Part shown: in pieces, positions 1 through 5,453 of the stretch | Layout: every line of letters starts with the position of its first letter | How positions within the stretch are numbered: position 1 is the first letter of the stretch | Assembly (NCBI GenBank): GCA_002441045.1 | Contig: DJWQ01000167.1 | Span: 1-8,686, forward strand | Source of the DNA: Firmicutes bacterium UBA6226 | GTDB taxonomy: Bacteria > Bacillota_A > Clostridia > Peptostreptococcales > Acidaminobacteraceae | DNA: 8,686 bases | Direction: 5' to 3' | Made by a program: the position numbers and the translations under genes | The notes under the pieces: model-generated | What the model was told of the DNA's origin: nothing | Databases searched by the model: none | The model's input: the letters and a program-made list of their open reading frames with translations, nothing else

Positions 1-1
1 A

Positions 2-439
2 AGAGCATATAGACAAGCAATCGATACATTTTATAAAGATCCAGAGCATTATGTGTTTAACCCTGAATGGTTTGAAGAGTTACAAAAAGTTTCTCATAGA
101 GAGTTCACGCATGGTTTTTATAACAATAAACCAACGCATGACGATCAGTTATATACGACGAGTTCATATGTTAGAACGTACGATTTTATTGGAGTCGTTG
201 AGGACTATGATAAAGAAACTGGAATAGCAACTATAGAACAAAGAAATCATTTTAGAAAAGGTGATAAGATAGAAATCATTGGCCCTAATTATTTTTATCA
301 CGAGCATTTGGTTGATGAGATGTTTGATAAGGACAATCAATTAATTGACGTTGCACCTCACGCTAAAATGATCGTTAAAATACCACTTCACCACGAAGTG
401 AAAAAACATGATTTAGTTCGAATGGTCGCAAGAGATTAA
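2..439 (+). CDS. U32-family protein, C-terminal part (TrhP/YrrO-like tRNA hydroxylation protein)
   Basis: This is a 5'-truncated gene: the frame is open from base 2 and ends in TAA at 437-439, leaving 145 residues of a protein that is usually 400 or more. The visible part starts with the end of the U32 core (NPEWFEEL, then [11 protein letters not shown]) and continues into the C-terminal beta-rich domain ([34 protein letters not shown]). U32 proteins were long called collagenase-like peptidases. Members of the YegQ/YrrN/YrrO branch are now known to act in prephenate-dependent 5-hydroxyuridine formation at tRNA position 34. The gene lies directly before udk, as yrrO does in Bacillus subtilis, which favours the TrhP branch over other U32 groups. 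The catalytic core lies outside the window, so the subfamily is an inference. A GTG at 53 is internal and not a start, because homology continues upstream of it. Confidence 0.85.
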   Translation, partial: RAYRQAIDTFYKDPEHYVFNPEWFEELQKVSHREFTHGFYNNKPTHDDQLYTTSSYVRTYDFIGVVEDYDKETGIATIEQRNHFRKGDKIEIIGPNYFYHEHLVDEMFDKDNQLIDVAPHAKMIVKIPLHHEVKKHDLVRMVARD

Positions 440-461
440 AGAAATCATTTGGGAGGAGTTT

Positions 462-1088
462 ATGAGTAAACCAGTCGTTATTGGGGTATGTGGTGGTACA
501 GGTTCGGGGAAAAGTACCGTTGCAAAGGCCATTTTTAAGTCACTACCAGAGGACAATATCCTTATTATTGAGCAAGATGCTTATTATAAAGATCAAAGTA
601 CTTTAACTTATGAGGAACGTGTTAAAACAAATTATGATCATCCGCTTGCGTTTGATACTGAACTGTTGATTGAGCATATTAAACAGCTATGCGAGCATAA
701 GGCGATTGATAAGCCGATCTATAATTTTTCTAAGCACAACAGAGAAACTGAATCGATCCACGTTAAGCCGAGAGAGATTATCATCATTGAAGGCATTATG
801 ATTCTTGAAGATGAACGTCTGAGAAATTTGATGGATATTAAGATTTTTGTTGATACGGATGCTGACGTGAGAATCATTAGAAGGATTACAAGAGACATTA
901 ACGAACGTGGCAGAACCCTTGAATCTGTAATTGATCAATATCTAACAACGGTTAAGCCTGCTCATGAGCAATTCATTGAGCCTATGAAAAAATATGCAGA
1001 TATTATTATACCTGAAGGCGGCTATAATAAAGTTGCCATAGACCTCATGACGACTAAGGTTATGTCAATTATAAAAGAAAAGCAATAA
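462..1088 (+). CDS. udk: uridine kinase (uridine/cytidine kinase)
   Basis: Cytosolic pyrimidine salvage enzyme that phosphorylates uridine and cytidine to UMP and CMP using ATP or GTP. The 208 residues match the family's usual 205-215. The Walker A loop is GGTGSGKS at residues 11-18. Other family landmarks are EQDAYYKD (37-44), with an Asp at the usual nucleoside-binding position, YDHPLAFD (58-65), [10 protein letters not shown] (85-94) and IIEGIMIL (108-115, the Walker B-like strand). An [12 protein letters not shown] stretch fits the lid region. The start is ATG, preceded by GGGAGGAG at about 450-457. It lies 22 bp after the U32 gene and 10 bp before mgsA, so co-transcription with both is likely. 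No key residue appears to be missing. The annotation is firm. Confidence 0.96.
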   Translation: MSKPVVIGVCGGTGSGKSTVAKAIFKSLPEDNILIIEQDAYYKDQSTLTYEERVKTNYDHPLAFDTELLIEHIKQLCEHKAIDKPIYNFSKHNRETESIHVKPREIIIIEGIMILEDERLRNLMDIKIFVDTDADVRIIRRITRDINERGRTLESVIDQYLTTVKPAHEQFIEPMKKYADIIIPEGGYNKVAIDLMTTKVMSIIKEKQ

Positions 1089-1098
1089 AGGAGATAGG

Positions 1099-1566
1099 AT
1101 GTTAGAAGCGCATAAAGTTGAAATAGCTGAAATATTACCGACAAAACACATCGCACTAATCGCGCATGATTCAAGGAAAAAAGACATGATTGAATGGTGT
1201 AGCGAGCATAAGGATGCACTAACAAAACATTTTCTATATGGAACAGGCACGACCTCTAAGATGATAACAGAAGCGTTATCCTTACCAATAAGAGGTCTCA
1301 AAAGTGGTCCTCTTGGTGGCGATCAACAAATTGGTAGTTTGATCGTTGAAGGTGAGATCGATTTTATGGTGTTTTTCTGGGATCCAATGAGCATGCATCC
1401 ACATGACCCCGATGTAAAAGCACTGTTAAGAATTGCAACATTATACAATATTCCTATCGCAATGAACCGCTCTACTGCGGACTTTTTGTTGACAAGTAAG
1501 TTCATGGACCAAAGTTATCCACGCAAAATTATCAATTTTGATTCGTATTTAAAGAGAGATCTATAG
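1099..1566 (+). CDS. mgsA: methylglyoxal synthase
   Basis: Converts dihydroxyacetone phosphate to methylglyoxal and phosphate, a cytosolic bypass of lower glycolysis used when sugar phosphates build up or phosphate is short. The 155 residues are a typical family length. Diagnostic blocks are IALIAHDSRKK (18-28), YGTGTTS (47-53), SGPLGGDQQIG (69-79), FFWDPMSMHPHDPDVKALLR (92-111) and NRSTADFLL further on. By alignment to the Escherichia coli enzyme, the catalytic residues are all present: His23 (E. coli His19), Asp24 (Asp20), Asp75 (Asp71), His102 (His98) and Asp105 (Asp101). The start is ATG with AAGGAG at 1088-1093, overlapping the udk stop. The close packing suggests an operon with udk and the following PilT-like gene. 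Nothing in the sequence explains a functional link to those neighbours. Confidence 0.97.
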   Translation: MLEAHKVEIAEILPTKHIALIAHDSRKKDMIEWCSEHKDALTKHFLYGTGTTSKMITEALSLPIRGLKSGPLGGDQQIGSLIVEGEIDFMVFFWDPMSMHPHDPDVKALLRIATLYNIPIAMNRSTADFLLTSKFMDQSYPRKIINFDSYLKRDL

Positions 1567-1583
1567 AAAATTGGGGTGATCTT

Positions 1584-2663
1584 TTGAACCATCTTGAACT
1601 CATCAAAACAGCAATTGAAGTGAATGCCTCTGACATTCATATAGCACCGTATGCCAAACCTATGCTACGTGTTAATGGGACGTTAAAATCTGTCGATATA
1701 TACGACACCATGACACACGATCAGGTTGCAGAAGGGGTTAGAGAACTTTGTGGCACAGAACAACTAGAAAAGCTTGAACGAAAAGGCGAAGTTCACTTTA
1801 GTTTTTCCATAACTGAGTACGGTCGATTTAGAGTGAACATCATTAAGCAAAGAGGCACTTATAGCATCTCTATTAGAATTCTTAAACTGGCAATTCCAAC
1901 GCGTGAAACACTTGAAATTCCTAGTGTTATGTATGAATTGGCATCGCAGGGAAGAGGACTCATATTGGTTAGTGGCGCATCTGGTTCTGGGCGGTCTACA
2001 ACGATGGCATCGCTTGTACAACATCTCAACGAATCTGAATGTCTAAATATTATAACGGTGGAATCGCCAATTGAATATTTGTTTAAACATGGACATTCTA
2101 TTGTTTTACAAAGGGATGTTGGAATTGACTGTGACTCGGTATATGAAGGTATCAAAAGTATCATGCGACACGACCCTGATGTGGTAATGATTTCAGATGT
2201 TTCAGATGAAGCAGCGCTTGAGCTTGCACTTCAGATTTCTGAGTCAGGAAAGCTGGTGATTGCAGGGATACCATCGATTAACGCGGTTACCACAATTGAG
2301 TCAATTATTGCTTCGGCCAAACCTGAAAGACGGGAAAATCGCAAACTCAAACTGGCATCTAATTTATCGGGCATTATCGCCCAACAGCTTGTTCCTACGA
2401 TATCAAGTGACAAAAGGGTACTGTGTTATGAGCTCTTGCTTAATAATACTGCAATACGCTCAAGTATCCTATCAGAATCGTTTTTAGAAATAAGAAATAC
2501 GCTTATCGTAGGCAAAAAACAGGGGATGATCAGCATGGACTTTAACCTATTTGAACGATTTTCAGAAAAGGTAATTACCCAAGAAACGCTTTATAAATTT
2601 TGCCAAGATGTGGAATTTGTTAAGCGTTTAGAGAGAAGCGCGCATAAGTTGGAGGGAATATGA
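1584..2663 (+). CDS. PilT/GspE-family ATPase with altered catalytic motifs
   Basis: A protein of 359 residues with the layout of a type IV pilus retraction ATPase (PilT). The N-terminal PAS-like domain (about 1-105) includes ASDIHIAPYAKPMLRVNG (15-32) and GRFRVN (80-85). The RecA-like ATPase domain (about 115-270) is followed by a PilT-type C-terminal helical part with QQLVP (267-271) and AIRSSILSE (290-298, compare AIRNLIRE in PilT). Several active-site motifs differ from active PilT. Walker A reads GASGSGRST (131-139), with Arg137 (CGG, 1992-1994) instead of Lys. The Asp box is VESPIE (159-164), keeping both Glu. Walker B reads DPDVVMISDVSD (197-208), with Asp205 where active enzymes have the Glu of GEMRD. 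The His box GTLHTTSA is replaced by AGIPSINA (227-234). The start is TTG with GGGGTG at 1573-1578. No pilin or other pilus gene is in the window. It may be a regulatory or inactive paralogue; its function is not known. Confidence 0.8.
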   Translation: MNHLELIKTAIEVNASDIHIAPYAKPMLRVNGTLKSVDIYDTMTHDQVAEGVRELCGTEQLEKLERKGEVHFSFSITEYGRFRVNIIKQRGTYSISIRILKLAIPTRETLEIPSVMYELASQGRGLILVSGASGSGRSTTMASLVQHLNESECLNIITVESPIEYLFKHGHSIVLQRDVGIDCDSVYEGIKSIMRHDPDVVMISDVSDEAALELALQISESGKLVIAGIPSINAVTTIESIIASAKPERRENRKLKLASNLSGIIAQQLVPTISSDKRVLCYELLLNNTAIRSSILSESFLEIRNTLIVGKKQGMISMDFNLFERFSEKVITQETLYKFCQDVEFVKRLERSAHKLEGI

Positions 2664-3157
2664 ACAACGTGATCCTAATCGGAATGATGGGTTCTGGAAA
2701 GACCACGATTGGTCCCAAACTGGCTTCACGACTAGGTTTTAGGTTTGTCGATATGGATGCACTTATTGAATCCATGCAAGGTATTACCGTTCAGAGAATT
2801 TTTGATATGTATGGCGAAGCACATTTTAGAAAGCTCGAAATGGATTTAACGAGTAAGTTAGCAAACGTAACCTCTACAGTTATCTCCACTGGTGGCGGAA
2901 TAGTAACCAACGCTCAAAATACAATAGAGCTAAGAAAGTTGGGGAAGGTTGTTTATTTAAAGGCAAGTATTGAACAATTAGAAGCCAATTTGGGCGGTAA
3001 TTTTGATAATAGACCGATGCTTCAAAAACATTCATTGCATGCTATTTTGAAGGTGAGGCAGAGCTTATATGAATCTGCTGCAAACCTAATTATCGATGTC
3101 GATGGTAAATCCTCAGAGGCACTTGTAGAGGAGATTATAATCGCACTTTCATCGTGA
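2660..3157 (+). CDS. aroK: shikimate kinase
   Basis: Phosphorylates shikimate at the 3-hydroxyl with ATP, the fifth step of the shikimate route to chorismate and aromatic amino acids. The 165 residues are normal for a single-domain AroK. Walker A is GMMGSGKTT (8-16). Shikimate contacts fit Asp33 in FVDMD (29-33), Arg57 in HFRKLE (55-60), the Gly triplet in STGGG (76-80) and Arg133 in the VRQSLYESA stretch (132-140). The lid arginine is Arg118 in NRPML (117-121). The ATG at 2660 overlaps the TGA of the PilT-like gene (2661-2663) in an ATGA arrangement, with GGAGGG at 2651-2656, so translation is probably coupled. It is the last gene before the efp promoter, and no clear terminator follows it. 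Confidence 0.96.
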   Translation: MNNVILIGMMGSGKTTIGPKLASRLGFRFVDMDALIESMQGITVQRIFDMYGEAHFRKLEMDLTSKLANVTSTVISTGGGIVTNAQNTIELRKLGKVVYLKASIEQLEANLGGNFDNRPMLQKHSLHAILKVRQSLYESAANLIIDVDGKSSEALVEEIIIALSS

Positions 3158-3213
3158 TGGTTTTAATTGCATAGGGCTTATAGTTCTGATAAAATCTATG
3201 TATGGGAGAATTC

Positions 3214-3243
3214 TTGACAATCAATAAAGTTTAAAGCTATAAT
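3214..3243 (+). promoter_or_regulatory. efp promoter (vegetative sigma type)
   Basis: A perfect -35 hexamer TTGACA (3214-3219) and a perfect -10 hexamer TATAAT (3238-3243) are separated by 18 bp. Transcription would start near 3250 and give a leader of about 36 nt carrying GGAGG at 3273-3277. It lies in the 128-bp gap between aroK and efp, so efp can be made independently of the upstream run. Two consensus hexamers imply strong constitutive expression, as expected for a translation factor. Confidence 0.85.
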
Positions 3244-3285
3244 AAGTGTTGGTCTGAGTTTGATTATTATTTGGAGGTTTTTATA

Positions 3286-3843
3286 ATGATAGCTGCAAGT
3301 GATTTTAGAAAAGGCGTTACGTTTGAAATAAATAACGAACCTTTCGTAATTGTTGATTTTCAACATGTTAAACCTGGTAAAGGCGCTGCTTTTGTTAGAA
3401 CTAAGTACAAAAGCTTAATCAATGGGACAATAAGAGAGCAAGCTTTCAACCCATCTGAAAAGTTCCCAAGAGCACATATTGAAACTAAAGAAATGCAATA
3501 CTTGTACAATGAAGGCGAATTGTACTATTTTATGGACAATGAAACATACGATCAAATTCCATTGCAATACGAGCAAGTAGAAGACGCGATTCTTTTTATT
3601 AAAGAAAATGATTCTGCTACGCTTAAATTCTACAAAGGCAAATGTTTCCTTGTTGAACCACCAAACTTTGTAATTCTTGAAGTTGTAGAAGCAGAACCAG
3701 GCGTTAAAGGTGATACTGCTACAAACGTCACAAAAAAAGCTAAAGTTGAAACTGGTGCTGAAATCGTTGTACCTACATTTGTAAACGAAGGCGATAAAAT
3801 TAAGATCGATACACGTACTGGCGAATATTTATCAAGAGCATAG
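3286..3843 (+). CDS. efp: elongation factor P
   Basis: EF-P binds ribosomes stalled between the P and E sites and promotes peptide bond formation at polyproline stretches. The 185 residues have the usual three beta-barrel domains: the KOW-like N domain (about 1-62), the central OB domain (about 65-127) and the C-terminal OB domain (about 130-185, ending in [12 protein letters not shown]). The modification loop reads [12 protein letters not shown] (27-38), with Lys32 at the tip. This matches the B. subtilis type, where Lys32 receives a 5-aminopentanol group, rather than the beta-lysyl type, although the modifying enzymes are not in the window. The start is ATG at 3286, eight bases after GGAGG (3273-3277). 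An in-frame TTG at 3271 overlaps the ribosome site and is rejected. The gene has its own consensus promoter. Confidence 0.97.
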   Translation: MIAASDFRKGVTFEINNEPFVIVDFQHVKPGKGAAFVRTKYKSLINGTIREQAFNPSEKFPRAHIETKEMQYLYNEGELYYFMDNETYDQIPLQYEQVEDAILFIKENDSATLKFYKGKCFLVEPPNFVILEVVEAEPGVKGDTATNVTKKAKVETGAEIVVPTFVNEGDKIKIDTRTGEYLSRA

Positions 3844-3856
3844 TCAGTTATTGGAC

Positions 3857-3885
3857 ATGACATTACTCTGAGTTCGCTGTACAAT
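3857..3885 (+). promoter_or_regulatory. promoter of the CD1247-like gene
   Basis: ATGACA (3857-3862, five of six to TTGACA) and TACAAT (3880-3885, five of six to TATAAT) are spaced by 17 bp, just after the efp stop. Transcription would begin near 3892 and give a leader of about 113 nt before the ATG at 4005. No terminator is visible between efp and this site, so the downstream gene may also be read from the efp promoter. Confidence 0.6.
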
Positions 3886-3891
3886 TGAGTC

Positions 3892-4004
3892 TTAATCTTT
3901 AATGAATGGATGCAAATCCATGGCGTTTCCGCAAAGGGCTATGTACTGTTTTAAATGGCTTTAAGCCGTTTAATATATATTACCCACTAAAAGGAGGGAT
4001 TCAA
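3892..4004 (+). promoter_or_regulatory. structured 5' leader of the CD1247-like gene
   Basis: The predicted leader contains a 6-bp hairpin ATGGAT/ATCCAT closed by a GCAA (GNRA) tetraloop (3906-3921). Next is a possible short GCG/CGC hairpin (3923-3932), then an 8-bp hairpin AAATGGCT/AGCCGTTT with one wobble pair (3953-3960 with 3964-3971). A perfect AT palindrome TAATATATATTA (3971-3982) follows. CCC at 3983-3985 could pair with GGG at 3996-3998 and partly cover the ribosome site AAGGAGGG (3991-3998). I could not match it to a riboswitch class I know. The hairpins are read directly; any regulatory role is inference. Confidence 0.4.
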
Positions 4005-4436
4005 ATGAGCTATATGCATGAAAAAGTGGCTTATCTTAAAGGATTAGCTGAGGGCATGAAAATTAGTGAAGAGACTAACGAAGGCAAGTTATTGCTTCAA
4101 ATTATCGAAGTTTTAGAAGATTTCGCTGATGAAGTGGATGACGTTTATGACGAGCTCGATGATCTCAACGATGCTGTATTGGAATTAGACGATTATGTAG
4201 AAGCAATCGACGAAGATCTTGCTGACCTTGAAGATGATATCTATGAGGACGATGATTTCGAAGATGATGATTTTGAAGAAGTAGAGTGTCCTGAATGTGG
4301 GGAATCATTCTTTGTTGATGGCAACTTAATCGATAAGGGTGAAGATGTTGAATGCCCAAGTTGTGGTGTTATCATTGAATTTACAGAAGACTGTGAATGC
4401 TGTGGTGAAGAAGGCTGCGACTGTTGCGAAGAATAA
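4005..4436 (+). CDS. acidic CD1247-type protein with zinc ribbon and Cys-rich tail
   Basis: A small protein of 143 residues whose N-terminus (MSYMHEKVAYLKGLAEGMKI) resembles the clostridial family named after CD1247 of Clostridioides difficile. No molecular function is established for it to my knowledge. Three parts are visible: a helical N-terminus (about 1-40); a strongly acidic, Asp/Glu-rich stretch with coiled-coil character (about 38-92); and a zinc ribbon with CPECG (95-99) and CPSCG (117-121). After the ribbon comes a tail with six more cysteines (130, 132, 133, 138, 140, 141). There is no signal peptide or membrane segment, so it is probably cytosolic. The start is the ATG at 4005, seven bases after AAGGAGGG. 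An in-frame ATG at 3906 would add 33 residues, but it lies in the leader hairpin and lacks a ribosome site. A strong terminator follows. Confidence 0.75.
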   Translation: MSYMHEKVAYLKGLAEGMKISEETNEGKLLLQIIEVLEDFADEVDDVYDELDDLNDAVLELDDYVEAIDEDLADLEDDIYEDDDFEDDDFEEVECPECGESFFVDGNLIDKGEDVECPSCGVIIEFTEDCECCGEEGCDCCEE

Positions 4437-4450
4437 AGTAAAAAAATAGT

Positions 4451-4490
4451 AGATGCTGTCTGACAGTGCTCAGGCAGCATCTCTTTTTTT
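4451..4490 (+). terminator. Rho-independent terminator
   Basis: A 13-bp stem (4451-4463 with 4470-4482, one G-T wobble) closes on a six-base loop and is followed by seven T at 4484-4490. It lies 14 bp past the stop of the CD1247-like gene. The A-run just upstream (4441-4446) could give a weak U-tract on the other strand, but no minus-strand gene is seen here. It separates the efp unit from the Asp23 unit. Confidence 0.93.
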
Positions 4491-4493
4491 AGC

Positions 4494-4605
4494 CACAATC
4501 TTGCTTGTGGTAAAATATGAGGACTCGATGTCCGAAGATTTTTATTTTGTCACAATCTCGCATGCGGTATTTAATTATTTGTATTGAAATCACAAGTTTG
4601 CTATA
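4494..4605 (+). repeat. three related direct repeats upstream of the Asp23 gene
   Basis: CACAATCTTGCTTGTGGTA (4494-4512) recurs as CACAATCTCGCATGCGGTA (4551-4569), matching at 16 of 19 positions. A shorter third copy, CACAAGTTTGCT, begins at 4591 and matches the first at 10 of 12; it runs into the -10 box. Copy 1 also contains the inverted pair CCACAA/TTGTGG (4493-4498 with 4505-4510), and copy 2 contains the palindrome CGCATGCG (4559-4566). Between copies 1 and 2 lies a small GGAC/GTCC hairpin (4521-4533). The copies may be regulator sites or remnants of duplicated promoters; this is not decided by the sequence. Confidence 0.5.
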
Positions 4606-4607
4606 AT
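4579..4607 (+). promoter_or_regulatory. extended -10 promoter of the Asp23-nusB unit
   Basis: A perfect -10 TATAAT (4602-4607) is preceded by TGC (4599-4601), forming an extended -10 (TGN-TATAAT). The best -35 at proper distance is the weak TTGTAT (4579-4584, 17-bp spacer). A better TTGAAA at 4584-4589 is only 12 bp away, which is too close. Transcription would start near 4614, about 23 nt before the ATG. Confidence 0.7.
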
Positions 4608-4636
4608 ATCAATATAGTGAACAAAGGAGGCAAAAA

Positions 4637-4999
4637 ATGGCTGAAAACATGATCATAGATGCGTATAAACATGGAAAAGTTAACATAGCAGATGACGTAA
4701 TAGGTGTAATTGGTTCAATTGCAGCTGCAGAGATAGAAGGTATTAAGGCTTTAAGTGGTTCATTTTCAGAAGAAATGATGGAAATGATGGGGAAAAAGAA
4801 TTTCAATAAAGGCGTACACGTTGAAATGGAAGACAATGTGGTTCAGATCGATTTAACTGTAATCGTGGATTATGGTACTAAAATTCATGAAATTGCAAAA
4901 ATGGTTCAAGAAAACGTTAAGTTGGCTATAGAGTCAATGACTGGATTTGAAGTAAAATCAGTCAATGTCTTTGTTGAAGGAATCAACACCAAAAATTAA
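4637..4999 (+). CDS. Asp23/Gls24 family protein (YqhY-like)
   Basis: A protein of 120 residues with the Asp23/Gls24 domain over about 12-117. It begins GKVNIADDVIGVIGSIAAAE (13-32), continues through VQIDLTVIVDYG and ends with the typical TGFEVKSVNVFVEGI stretch. Family members are small cytosolic proteins; Asp23 of Staphylococcus aureus is membrane-attached through a partner. The position directly before nusB matches yqhY of B. subtilis, which lies after accBC and is genetically linked there to control of fatty acid synthesis. No acc genes are present here, so that link is untested in this organism. The ATG follows AAAGGAGG at about 4623-4630. The gene has its own promoter and repeats upstream. 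The family call is firm and the function is not. Confidence 0.9.
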   Translation: MAENMIIDAYKHGKVNIADDVIGVIGSIAAAEIEGIKALSGSFSEEMMEMMGKKNFNKGVHVEMEDNVVQIDLTVIVDYGTKIHEIAKMVQENVKLAIESMTGFEVKSVNVFVEGINTKN

Positions 5000-5018
5000 G
5001 TTATTGTGTGTGGAAATC

Positions 5019-5047
5019 TGGCTGGCTTCAATGAAGTTAGTCATTTT
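5019..5047 (+). terminator. possible weak terminator or attenuator hairpin before nusB
   Basis: An 11-bp stem with three G-T wobbles (5019-5029 with 5033-5043) closes on the loop AAT and is followed by a short TTTT (5044-5047). It lies in the 64-bp gap between the Asp23 gene and nusB. The short U-tract and the wobbles suggest partial termination or RNA stabilisation rather than full stop. No promoter is visible between it and nusB. Confidence 0.4.
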
Positions 5048-5063
5048 CATGTAGGGAGGACAA

Positions 5064-5450
5064 ATGAATCGCATAAGAAGCCGTGAAGTGGCTATGGAGA
5101 TTCTGTATCAAATGGAAATCCAAAAGGATTATGAGCTAGAGCGATTTTTGAAGCACTACGAGGAAGCGTTAGACGAGGCTTATATTAAAAATACCATAAC
5201 ACTGTGGTATGCAAATAAAGATGAAATCGAGTCACAAATCTCAGAGCATCTTAAAGGATGGAAGCTTGAAAGAATTTCTAAATTGGACTTGTCTATTTTG
5301 AGACTTGGATTGACAGAAATACTATACGATGAAGCAATTCCAGTTAAAGTAAGTATTAACGAAGCCGTTAATCTCGCGAAAAAGTACGTGGATGAGAAAT
5401 CAGGCAAATTTATTAACGGAGTACTAAGCCATTATACAGTCAAGGAATAA
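5064..5450 (+). CDS. nusB: transcription antitermination factor NusB
   Basis: NusB binds boxA RNA together with NusE (ribosomal protein S10) and supports antitermination in rRNA operons. The 128 residues are all-helical, as the family requires. Landmarks are the N-terminal [15 protein letters not shown], then [20 protein letters not shown] and the C-terminal signature [17 protein letters not shown] with [11 protein letters not shown]. The start is ATG after GGGAGGA (5053-5059). It lies between an Asp23/Gls24 gene and a TsaD-like gene, with only three bases to the latter. In B. subtilis the next gene would be folD. No sequence oddities were seen. Confidence 0.97.
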   Translation: MNRIRSREVAMEILYQMEIQKDYELERFLKHYEEALDEAYIKNTITLWYANKDEIESQISEHLKGWKLERISKLDLSILRLGLTEILYDEAIPVKVSINEAVNLAKKYVDEKSGKFINGVLSHYTVKE

Positions 5451-5453
5451 GAT

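Noticed and set aside
1859..2164. Minus-strand open frame of 101 codons inside the PilT-like gene
   Set aside because: It lies wholly opposite a well-supported gene, and its translation shows no recognisable domain or ribosome site.
3167..3195. A second, upstream promoter for efp (TTGCAT, 17 bp, TAAAAT)
   Set aside because: The -35 matches at only three of six positions, and a consensus promoter lies just downstream.
3271..3285. An upstream in-frame TTG as the efp start
   Set aside because: It overlaps the GGAGG ribosome site. The ATG at 3286 is correctly spaced and gives the standard EF-P N-terminus.
3900..3985. A c-di-GMP-I (GEMM) riboswitch, suggested by GCAAA and CGCAAAGGGCTA
   Set aside because: The conserved order of GEMM helices and the tetraloop receptor are not present. 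The resemblance is limited to short GCAAA runs.
3906..4004. An N-terminal extension of 33 residues on the CD1247-like protein from ATG 3906
   Set aside because: That ATG is part of a hairpin stem and has no ribosome site. The ATG at 4005 follows a strong AAGGAGGG and gives the expected family N-terminus.
4241..4498. Minus-strand open frame rich in Ser across the CD1247-like gene and terminator
   Set aside because: It is a shadow of Asp/Glu-rich codons read backwards and begins downstream of the terminator hairpin.
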